DNA from: Cytophagales bacterium Alg240-R148
GTDB taxonomy: Bacteria; Bacteroidota; Bacteroidia; Cytophagales; Cyclobacteriaceae
NCBI GenBank assembly: GCA_900537185.1
Contig: LS999828.1
Location: 312,706-376,705 of the forward strand
DNA length: 64,000 nt
Reading direction: 5' to 3'
Shown piece after piece: positions 8,769 to 16,337 of this stretch; the first letter of the stretch is position 1, and each line of letters opens with the position of its first letter. The position numbers and the translations under genes are program-made. The notes beneath the pieces are model-generated. The model was not told the DNA's origin and ran no database searches. It worked only from the letters and a program-made list of their open reading frames with translations.

Positions 8769-9416
8769 ATGAGTCAAATAAATATTACAAAACAAAACAA
8801 AGTAGTCAGAGGGGCAAAACGGGCCAATTACGACGTGCAAACAATTTTTTCTATAGTGGACGCAGCAACCATATGCCATGTCGGGACCTCTATGAACCAA
8901 AAGACCATCCTTATCCCGACGATTCATGGAAGAAAAAACGACACCTTGTACATACATGGCTCCAACAAAAGCAGGATGGTCCAAGCTTTAACCGAACAAG
9001 AGTGTTGCTTGGTATTTTCAATTGTAGATGGGTTGGTTTTGGCTCGGTCTGCATTCCACCACTCTATGAATTACCGTTCTGTTGTTGCTTATGGAACTTT
9101 TGAATTGGTAAAAGACTACGACGAAAAATACGATGCCCTCAATGTGATAACCGACCATGTTTTGCCTGGACGTTGGGAGGAGGTTCGACGCCCCAATCAA
9201 AAGGAAATGGAAATCACTTCCGTTCTAAAAATGACGTTAGACCAAGCATCTGCCAAAATTCGCACTGGAGACCCTGTTGACGACCAAGAAGACTATGCGC
9301 TTCCCATATGGGCTGGCACAGTTCCATACCAGCAACACATAGAAAATGCAGTACCCGACACTAAATTAGATCCAGAAATAAAAATCCCACAAAGTGTTCT
9401 AAATCTATATAAATAA
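8769..9416 (+). CDS. Pyridoxamine 5'-phosphate oxidase-like flavoprotein
   Basis: The 215-residue protein has the split-barrel flavin-binding fold of the PNPOx-like superfamily: an N-terminal strand set reading ATICHVGTSMNQKTILIP, an HGSNKSRM segment typical of FMN phosphate contact, and a C-terminal helical tail. It belongs to the 'flavin-nucleotide-binding/NimA-like' group rather than to true PdxH, whose C-terminal signature I do not see. Substrate unknown; it may reduce a small molecule with FMN. Divergence from a PLP-sensing MocR regulator makes a B6-linked role or regulation likely, but that is inference. No signal peptide. Confidence 0.82.
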   Translation: MSQINITKQNKVVRGAKRANYDVQTIFSIVDAATICHVGTSMNQKTILIPTIHGRKNDTLYIHGSNKSRMVQALTEQECCLVFSIVDGLVLARSAFHHSMNYRSVVAYGTFELVKDYDEKYDALNVITDHVLPGRWEEVRRPNQKEMEITSVLKMTLDQASAKIRTGDPVDDQEDYALPIWAGTVPYQQHIENAVPDTKLDPEIKIPQSVLNLYK

Positions 9417-9441
9417 TTAGTTTTGATAAAAAACTACTATC

Positions 9442-10233
9442 ATGAGTAAATATTTACTTTTCTTTCTAACCCTCACTTTATTGTCTTGTGGTCCTAACGG
9501 AGATAAGAAAACCACAACGAGCGAGGAAGATTCCATGGCAGAATTGACTGAAGCGAACCCACCTTCAGATGGATTTGATATTGAAAATTCAGATCCAAAA
9601 GCTATAGACATAGCAGACCAAGTAATGCTCGCTATGGGTGGACGCAAAGCCTGGGATGAAACCGCAATTTTAAAGTGGACCTTCTTTGGTAGACGTACGC
9701 TAATTTGGAATAAAAACACTGGCGATGTTTTTATAGATTTCCCATCGGATACCTTGCAAATTGCCTTGAACATCCACAACAAGAATGGCCGAGCAAAAAA
9801 GAACAACCAATTTGTGGAAGACGAAGTCCAATTATCTGAATTGTTAGAAAAGGGATATAAAGTGTGGGTAAATGATTCTTATTGGTTGGTGATGCCTTTT
9901 AAATTAAAGGACAGTGGCGTTACATTAAAATACGAACGCTCTGACAGCACACAAGCAGGTGCACCAGCAGAAGTTTTGTGCATGACCTTCCACCAGGTTG
10001 GGGTTACACCTGAAAACAAATATGAAGTTTATGTAACACAAGACAATTTGATCAAACAATGGGCTTTTTTCGCCCAATTTGAGCAAGATAGTGCATCGTA
10101 CACCTGGCCATTCGACAACTACAAAGAATATGGAGGACTGCTTTTATCAGGAGAGCGTTCAGATGGAAAAGGCCCTTCCAACCTATCCGTTTACGATGTT
10201 TTAGACAGCGCACAGCACCCCAATATATTTTAA
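9442..10233 (+). CDS. Lipoprotein of unknown function
   Basis: This 263-residue protein starts with a lipoprotein signal (LTLTLLSC, Cys16) followed by a charged linker, so it should be lipid-anchored, probably in the outer membrane. The mature domain begins DIADQVMLAMGGRKAW and continues as a run of beta strands with Trp-rich turns, a pattern of proteins in Bacteroidota that resemble LolA/LolB (a half barrel over a helix); this is a fold-level guess. It starts 25 bases after the flavoprotein and could share its transcript. A perfect 11-bp hairpin follows. Confidence 0.72.
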   Translation: MSKYLLFFLTLTLLSCGPNGDKKTTTSEEDSMAELTEANPPSDGFDIENSDPKAIDIADQVMLAMGGRKAWDETAILKWTFFGRRTLIWNKNTGDVFIDFPSDTLQIALNIHNKNGRAKKNNQFVEDEVQLSELLEKGYKVWVNDSYWLVMPFKLKDSGVTLKYERSDSTQAGAPAEVLCMTFHQVGVTPENKYEVYVTQDNLIKQWAFFAQFEQDSASYTWPFDNYKEYGGLLLSGERSDGKGPSNLSVYDVLDSAQHPNIF

Positions 10234-10237
10234 GCAA

Positions 10238-10263
10238 TGGGACCCATAGTTTTATGGGTCCCA
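10238..10263. terminator. Hairpin between convergent genes
   Basis: TGGGACCCATA (10238-10248) and TATGGGTCCCA (10253-10263) pair perfectly around a GTTT loop. There is no long T run, so termination strength is uncertain; it lies exactly between the stops of two convergent genes. Confidence 0.65.
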
Positions 10264-10268
10264 CTGTA

Positions 10269-12650
10269 TTATTCATCCTTTAACACATACACAGGATTAG
10301 ACACAGCTGCTTTATAGGTATGGTACCCTACTGTTAAAATAGTGATTACCACGCCCATAATTGAAGCCAAGGCAAATAAATGCCATGCCCCGCTCAATTC
10401 AATTTTATAAGCAAAAGCTTCTAACCAACTGTCTAAAAACACATAGGCCAGTGGCATGGCTATTACGGCTCCTATGGTTACAAGCAAAACAAACTCTGTT
10501 GAAATTAGAACCATTAATTGCACAACAGAAGCTCCAATTACCTTTCTAACACCAATTTCTTTAGATCGCTGTTCTGTTGTAAATGAGGTTAACCCCAATA
10601 ACCCCAGACAAGCAATCACAATGGTTAAAGTAGAAAATACAGTAAATATCTTACCCCTTCTTTGGTCGGCTTGGTATTGAGAATTAAAATCTTGGTCCAG
10701 AAACACATACTCAAACCCCTCATCTGCTACCATTTTTTTCCAGTTTTCCTCTAAAGTTGTTAAGGTTTCGCTAATGTTGTTTCCATTAATTTTTATAAAA
10801 ACGAAGCGATTGAGATCGCTATAAAAAATAGAGATTGGTTCAATTTCGTCGTAAAGAGAGTTTTGGTGGTAATCTTTAATTACTCCAATCACATTGGCAG
10901 TAACAGCACCATCTCTAGTATTGTAAGTGAATTTTTTACCGAGTGCTTCCGTACCCCAATTCATACGCTTGGCCATGGCTTCATTTACAACCACTGCATT
11001 TAGAGTATCCGATGGGATATCTTCTGAAAAATTTCTCCCTTCCAAAATATGCATTTCCAATACATTGACAAAGTCAAAATCAGCTCTGAAAAAATCTACC
11101 CCTCGTTCCAACATTTCTCCTTTGTCGTCCTCAACATTCATGATGACTTTGTTGACATCGTTGCCCGGTGAGCTGTTGGAACTGGCCACTCCTTCTACTC
11201 CCGATTGCTGGGCAATTGTATTTTTGAACACTTCTTGTTTGTCTATTGTGGCTCTTGAAAAAGGAACCCGAATAACCTGCTCTTTATTAAACCCTAAGTC
11301 TTTATTTTTCAAAAATTGTAGTTGGTTGAAAACAACCATCGTACTGATTATCATAAAAATAGAGATAGAAAACTGAATGATAACCAATCCTTTTCTTATG
11401 ATCGCATTCCCCATTTTACTGGATTTGCCTTTGAGCACGGTTATAGGATTGAAACTACTCAAATAAAATGCAGGGTAACTCCCACCAAATGCCCCTACTA
11501 CCAACAATACTCCTGCCAAAATGAATGCGATGTCTGGCCTCCAAAGTATGTCAATTCCAAATTGTTTATTAGAAACCTCGTTAAAAAGCGGCAGTATCCC
11601 TACCAATAGCAGGATAGACAACAAGACTGCAATCAAGGTCAAAACATACGATTCGGTCAAAAATTGAAGTACCAAACTTCTCTTTTGTGAACCCATCACC
11701 TTTCTAACCCCCACTTCTTTTGCCCTCTTTGAAGACCGAGCAGTAGCCAAATTCATGTAGTTGATACATGCGATGACCAACATAAATGCGGCTATAGCAG
11801 AAAATATATATACATAAGATATATCCCCCCCTTCTTCTGCTTCATCTTGGATACTAGAATACAAATGAATATCTGTAATGCGTTGGGTGATGTATTGAAT
11901 TTCTATCCCCATTCTTTCAAAAATAGGGTTTACATTTTCCTTTAAAATAGCTTCAAAATGAGGCTCTAAAACTGATGGATCCGTTCCTTTGTGCAATTGT
12001 ACATAGGTGAAAACGCCGAAATTCCCCCAACTTCCTTGCCTTTCTGGAAAGGTATTGCGAGAAATCAACCCGTCAAAGGTAAAATGAGAATTCAGAGGTA
12101 CATTTTCAATAACTCCAGTCACTTTAAACTCTCCTTCTTCATTGCTCAATACCTTATCAATACAATCAATAGAACCAAAATACTTGATGGCCAAGGCTTC
12201 TGATAAAACAATGCTATTGGGCATTTCCAATGCGGTGGCAGGGTCCCCTTTCAAAAAAGGATAGGTGAACATTTCAAACACCATTGAATCTGCCATATAA
12301 AGCTCTTCTTCTTGAAACTCTATTGCTTCGTGTTTTAATTTAAACCTTCCAAGGTTAAAAAAACGGACCACATTTTTCACTTCAGAGTAATTGCCCATTA
12401 ATTCCTGCCCAAGAGGTATTTGTGCAACCGCCCAAACAAAAGCGTTGTCTGGTTCTCGTATATCCGAAACTATCCGGTATATATCTTCTGAATTGCTGTG
12501 GTAACGGTCATAACTCAACTCGTCTATGACATAAAATGTCAGCAATAAACTACAGGTTATTCCAATAGAGAGCCCTACAATATTAAGCGCACTATAAAAG
12601 CGGTCCTTGAAAATATTGCGCACCGCTATTTTGATTAAATTTTTGAACAT
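10269..12650 (-). CDS. FtsX/MacB-type ABC transporter permease (793 aa)
   Basis: The protein has the double-FtsX layout common in Bacteroidota: an N-terminal helix after a basic start (MFKNLIKIAVRNIFKDR), a periplasmic MacB_PCD domain (about 50-275), three helices with the FtsX signature (SKRAKEVGVRKVMGSQ, about 310-325), a central TM, a second periplasmic domain and a second FtsX unit (QRSKEIGVRKVIGAS) with three closing helices. Such proteins use an ATPase to move the periplasmic domain and act in lipoprotein, peptide or toxin export, or in signalling. No ATPase gene is adjacent, so the partner must be elsewhere. The gene stands alone on the minus strand. Confidence 0.9.
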   Translation of the reverse strand: MFKNLIKIAVRNIFKDRFYSALNIVGLSIGITCSLLLTFYVIDELSYDRYHSNSEDIYRIVSDIREPDNAFVWAVAQIPLGQELMGNYSEVKNVVRFFNLGRFKLKHEAIEFQEEELYMADSMVFEMFTYPFLKGDPATALEMPNSIVLSEALAIKYFGSIDCIDKVLSNEEGEFKVTGVIENVPLNSHFTFDGLISRNTFPERQGSWGNFGVFTYVQLHKGTDPSVLEPHFEAILKENVNPIFERMGIEIQYITQRITDIHLYSSIQDEAEEGGDISYVYIFSAIAAFMLVIACINYMNLATARSSKRAKEVGVRKVMGSQKRSLVLQFLTESYVLTLIAVLLSILLLVGILPLFNEVSNKQFGIDILWRPDIAFILAGVLLVVGAFGGSYPAFYLSSFNPITVLKGKSSKMGNAIIRKGLVIIQFSISIFMIISTMVVFNQLQFLKNKDLGFNKEQVIRVPFSRATIDKQEVFKNTIAQQSGVEGVASSNSSPGNDVNKVIMNVEDDKGEMLERGVDFFRADFDFVNVLEMHILEGRNFSEDIPSDTLNAVVVNEAMAKRMNWGTEALGKKFTYNTRDGAVTANVIGVIKDYHQNSLYDEIEPISIFYSDLNRFVFIKINGNNISETLTTLEENWKKMVADEGFEYVFLDQDFNSQYQADQRRGKIFTVFSTLTIVIACLGLLGLTSFTTEQRSKEIGVRKVIGASVVQLMVLISTEFVLLVTIGAVIAMPLAYVFLDSWLEAFAYKIELSGAWHLFALASIMGVVITILTVGYHTYKAAVSNPVYVLKDE

Positions 12651-12756
12651 AATTATTTTAAGTTTTTGACAAAACTAATATATACGAAAACTTTCGTAGA
12701 ATAAAATTATGGATCAAAAAAATGATGAGCGGTTCTGAGCCTACACTAAAACCGAT

Positions 12757-14013
12757 CTACGTTTTCCTTTTTTTCTTTTTGGCTGCTGGAAAAAGTATAT
12801 TATTTAGGATCAACCTGTAACCTGGAGAATTAGGATGCAAGTTCAAATCCGTTGGTTCTTCTCCAACAAGATGTTGGTAGTCTTCAGGATCGTGTCCGCC
12901 ATAAAACGTCCAGAATCCCTTACCAAAAACCCCGTGAATGTATTTTACTTCCTTCAAGGACTTGGTTTCACCAAGAACCACGACATCGGACTTCACCAAG
13001 TTGGTTTTGTAAGAAGTTGTTTGTCCGTAGAACCCTTTGATCACCCGGGTGTGGTTTTGGGTCAACATGGTTGGTATCGGGTCCCATTTGGCTGAAAATT
13101 CAAATAAGTTAAAATAATCGTTTTCTTCCCGCACCCGTCGTTCCGAATATTGGTTGTCAATATTGGAGAATTCATAATCCATGTAATTCTTGTTCAGAAT
13201 AAAATCTTTAAATGCCAACGTGTTATCAAAATTCAATTTTTGTTGTGCCCTAGGATCCATAGGATCCCCATCAAACACCGTTTGGCAAATGTCTACGCCA
13301 TCTGCAGCCAGTGCAATATCAAAAGTATCCGTGGCGCTGCACATGGCAAATATAAACCCACCACCACCAATGTAATCTCTAATTTTCTTAACTACTGCCA
13401 ATTTAAGATGGGATACTTTGTTGAATCCAAACTTTCTTGCGGTAGACTCAAACTCTGCTTGTTGCTCAATGTACCAAGGCATGTTTTTATACCGATAAAA
13501 CTTGCCATATTGACCGGTAAAATCTTCGTGGTGCAAATGCAGCCAATCGTATTCCGGCAGCTTTTCCGTCATCACATCTTCATCGAAAATAACGTCGTAA
13601 GGTATTTCGGCATAGGTAAGTACCAAAGTAACTGCGTCGTCCCAAGGTTGTTTGCTCTTGGGCGAATAAACGGCTACTTTCGGCGCTTTTTCTAACTTCA
13701 TTACGTCGGTATTAGAACTAGGGCTCGACAAGGTTGAATAAATAGTATTGGCATCGGCATCAGAAATCACTTTATAAGAAATCCCTCTTACAATCAATTC
13801 ATTTTCAAACTGTTGGTAGTACTTGAGCATAAACCCTCCTCCTTTGTAATTGAGCAGCCAATCCACCTCAATTTCCTTCTCCAAAACCCAATACGTGAAC
13901 CCATATGCTTTTAAATGGTTGCTTTGCTGTTCATCCATAGGAATAAGAATATAACTCGCCTTGGCCAACCCTCCTATCATAACCAAAATTGCGATCACAA
14001 AAAATTTCTTCAT
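12757..14013 (-). CDS. Secreted class I amidotransferase-like protein, often mislabelled 'asparagine synthetase B'
   Basis: With the ATG at 14013 the protein has 418 residues and opens with a signal peptide ending GLAKA; an ATG eight codons upstream (14037) would put charged residues before it. Close relatives are widespread in Bacteroidota and carry the database name asparagine synthetase B, but I see neither an N-terminal Cys-nucleophile glutaminase nor a PP-loop synthetase domain. Instead there is a flavodoxin-like domain with a Cys elbow (GGGGFIFAMCSATDT, Cys225) as in class I glutamine amidotransferase/ThuA-like folds, and a conserved WLHLHHEDFTGQYGKF block. Catalysis, if any, is unproven. 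Envelope location is inferred from the signal peptide. Confidence 0.8.
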   Translation of the reverse strand: MKKFFVIAILVMIGGLAKASYILIPMDEQQSNHLKAYGFTYWVLEKEIEVDWLLNYKGGGFMLKYYQQFENELIVRGISYKVISDADANTIYSTLSSPSSNTDVMKLEKAPKVAVYSPKSKQPWDDAVTLVLTYAEIPYDVIFDEDVMTEKLPEYDWLHLHHEDFTGQYGKFYRYKNMPWYIEQQAEFESTARKFGFNKVSHLKLAVVKKIRDYIGGGGFIFAMCSATDTFDIALAADGVDICQTVFDGDPMDPRAQQKLNFDNTLAFKDFILNKNYMDYEFSNIDNQYSERRVREENDYFNLFEFSAKWDPIPTMLTQNHTRVIKGFYGQTTSYKTNLVKSDVVVLGETKSLKEVKYIHGVFGKGFWTFYGGHDPEDYQHLVGEEPTDLNLHPNSPGYRLILNNILFPAAKKKKRKT

Positions 14014-14153
14014 TTTTTCAACATTTAATTCAACCAATCATCCGCACTATTGCGTAATTTAAGTAATTATCAATTAAATAAACGTGAGACTTTAATAATT
14101 TAGTTTCGTTAAGTATGTTAAATTTTTAGGACAACACTAACTGGTACGCATAT

Positions 14154-15389
14154 ATGAACTTACAAGAAAACATAAAAGAGGGAATTCGGTCGATCAAAGC
14201 CAACCTTTTAAGAACTATTATTACTGCTTTTATTGTAACACTTGGCATTACTTGTTTGGTAGGTATTTTAACTACCATTGACGGGATTCAAAGTTCAGTA
14301 ACGGACAGTCTGTCTGAAATGGGTGTGAACACGTTTGATATTAAATCTAAAAGAAACAGAGGGGGAAGAAGGGGTGGAAAAGTAGACAAAGTATACACGT
14401 CAATAAAATTGAAAGAAATAGAAAAATTCATTGAAGAGTACAATGTCAACTCCTCCATAGCCCTTAGTACTAGAATTACACAGATCGCTGAAGTAAAGTA
14501 CAAATCAGAAAAAACCAATCCCAACATATCGGTTCTAGGCGTGAATGACGAATACCTTTCTTTGAATGCTTTTGACCTTGAAGCAGGCAGAAACTTTTCT
14601 TCGGTCGAAAACCGAACAGGGTCCAATGTAGTAATCATTGGCAACAAACTTAAGGAAGCTCTTTTTGACAACAACGAGGAGGTTATTAATAAAGAAATTT
14701 ATTTTTCTGGAAGAAGGTTCAAAATAATTGGTTTGATAGAAGAAAAAGGGGGCATGGAAGAGTCTTCCATGGATAATTCTGCTATAGTACCCTATAAAAT
14801 TGCAGACCGCTTAGCAGGTGGTCGGGAATTGCGGTATTCTTCAACTGTGGGCATTACCAATGTTGCCAATATGGAATTTGCCATGGGCGAAGCAACCGCA
14901 ATCATGAGAAAAGTTAGAAAAGACCCCCCAGGATCAGACAATTCCTTTGATATCGCCAAAAGTGAATCTCTCGCTGAAAAAATGGCAGAAATCACTGGTA
15001 TATTGCGCATTGCAGGGTTTTCTATTGGGTTTATCACCCTTCTGGGTGCTTCCATTGCATTGATGAATATTATGATGGTGACCGTTACAGAAAGAACCCG
15101 TGAAGTAGGCGTGCGGAAAGCTTTAGGGGCTACTCCATTAAGGATTAGGCAGCAATTCATTATTGAAGCCATTGTGGTTTGTTTAATGGGTGGTGCGGCC
15201 GGAATATTACTTGGTATAAGTCTTGGAAATATTTTACCTGGGGTATTGGGAGTTGAAAGCATCGTGTTGCCTTGGGCTTGGATGTTTTCAGGGGTTGTCA
15301 TATGCATCTTTGTAGGCGTAATTTCTGGATTCTACCCAGCCTATAAGGCGTCCAAACTCGATCCGATAGAATCCTTGCGGTACGAATAA
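14154..15389 (+). CDS. MacB-type ABC transporter permease (411 aa)
   Basis: The layout is classical for MacB: one N-terminal helix (about residues 20-42), a periplasmic MacB_PCD domain (about 50-270), and three C-terminal helices carrying the FtsX signature (TERTREVGVRKALGATP). The periplasmic part contains a basic Gly-rich loop (KRNRGGRRGGK). MacB-type permeases work with a separate ATPase and often a periplasmic adaptor; neither is adjacent. It is the second of three unlinked FtsX-family permeases within 9 kb. The substrate cannot be predicted. Confidence 0.9.
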   Translation: MNLQENIKEGIRSIKANLLRTIITAFIVTLGITCLVGILTTIDGIQSSVTDSLSEMGVNTFDIKSKRNRGGRRGGKVDKVYTSIKLKEIEKFIEEYNVNSSIALSTRITQIAEVKYKSEKTNPNISVLGVNDEYLSLNAFDLEAGRNFSSVENRTGSNVVIIGNKLKEALFDNNEEVINKEIYFSGRRFKIIGLIEEKGGMEESSMDNSAIVPYKIADRLAGGRELRYSSTVGITNVANMEFAMGEATAIMRKVRKDPPGSDNSFDIAKSESLAEKMAEITGILRIAGFSIGFITLLGASIALMNIMMVTVTERTREVGVRKALGATPLRIRQQFIIEAIVVCLMGGAAGILLGISLGNILPGVLGVESIVLPWAWMFSGVVICIFVGVISGFYPAYKASKLDPIESLRYE

Positions 15390-15420
15390 CCACAAACATA
15401 AGCAAAAACAAAGGCTCGAA

Positions 15421-16221
15421 TTACATCGGTAGTTCGGGCTTTCTTTTTATAGGTTCAGAAGAAGATGGTGTTCTTGGGTCCACCTTTTCCATAACCAATG
15501 CCGCTACCGTAAGGCCATACATCGGGGCAATTAGCACACCCAACAACGGGATAAGCAAAATCAAGTTGAACATTGCTCCTACTCCAATGGCCAAACCCTT
15601 TCTATTTTTAATAAACTTTCGGCTTTCCCTTGCGCTAAAAAACCAATATTCATTTCTATAGTCTATCATTGAAAAACCATAAAAATAACTTTCTACCCCA
15701 AAAAGTATAAACGGAAGTAGTAACGCCAGTGGAGTAATAAAAACAGACAATACTACCAACACCAACGAAAGCAATAATTCTGACCCGATATTAACCAATG
15801 CCACTTTAATTCCCCTCCAAACATCCTTTACCAATTGAGAAGCATTAAAAGGTCGGTCTACTTGTGTGATTTTTTTTTGTAAAATTTCAGAAACGAAAGC
15901 CAATATAGGGGCATAAAAAATCAGTATTATATAGCGGTATAGTTTAAAAAAGAGGACAATGACTACCATTCGAATAACGACCACCAGTACAAATTGAATT
16001 ACTCCTTGCCAACTAGAGGATGGATCTGCCCCGAGCAAATTAGAAAAATACTGTATTAAGTCTTTGGAATAATACCATGCCACTAAACTTACTGTACAAA
16101 ATGCAATTAAATTAAGCAGAATAGGCAATAAGAAAGTGGTCCATAATTTTTCTTTTGAAATAAAGCCAATGGCCTTACCACCACATTGAATAGCCAATAA
16201 AACATCTTTAAAAAAAACCAT
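15421..16221 (-). CDS. EI24/CysZ-like membrane protein
   Basis: The 266-residue protein starts with an amphipathic segment (FFKDVLLAIQCGGKAIGFI) and has about four to five long hydrophobic helices in the EI24/CysZ arrangement, including the hairpin around residues 80-110 and the C-terminal GLTVAALVMEKVDP. CysZ proteins import sulfate, but in Bacteroidota EI24-domain proteins are not tied to cysteine genes, and none is nearby here, so the substrate is unknown. The stop lies in a loose hairpin (AAAGGCTCGAA ... TTCGGGCTTT) that could end transcription from either side. Confidence 0.82.
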   Translation of the reverse strand: MVFFKDVLLAIQCGGKAIGFISKEKLWTTFLLPILLNLIAFCTVSLVAWYYSKDLIQYFSNLLGADPSSSWQGVIQFVLVVVIRMVVIVLFFKLYRYIILIFYAPILAFVSEILQKKITQVDRPFNASQLVKDVWRGIKVALVNIGSELLLSLVLVVLSVFITPLALLLPFILFGVESYFYGFSMIDYRNEYWFFSARESRKFIKNRKGLAIGVGAMFNLILLIPLLGVLIAPMYGLTVAALVMEKVDPRTPSSSEPIKRKPELPM

Positions 16222-16306
16222 ATCAATTATTTACTTGGACTACTACATTGCACCACCACCCAAAGTTTAATGAATAAAACTGGCTAAATTTAAGTTCCTT
16301 TTCGCC

Positions 16307-16337
16307 TTCCTTTTAAACTTCCTTTTAAACTTCCTTT
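16307..16337 (-). repeat. 12-base tandem repeat over the ybbP-like stop codon
   Basis: The 12-mer TTCCTTTTAAAC occurs at 16307-16318 and 16319-16330, with a partial third copy to 16337. On the coding (minus) strand each unit reads AAG GAA GTT TAA, that is Lys-Glu-Val-stop, so the last three codons plus stop have been duplicated in frame behind the real end. The result is a tandem in-frame stop. Confidence 0.8.

Noticed and set aside
8697-8984. Minus-strand reading frame of 95 codons over the MocR/PNPOx gap
   Set aside because: It lies antisense to the flavoprotein gene and over its promoter and has no family features.
13150-13695. Plus-strand frame of 181 codons
   Set aside because: It is antisense to the amidotransferase-like gene, has a poor composition and no recognisable domain; the minus-strand gene is well supported.
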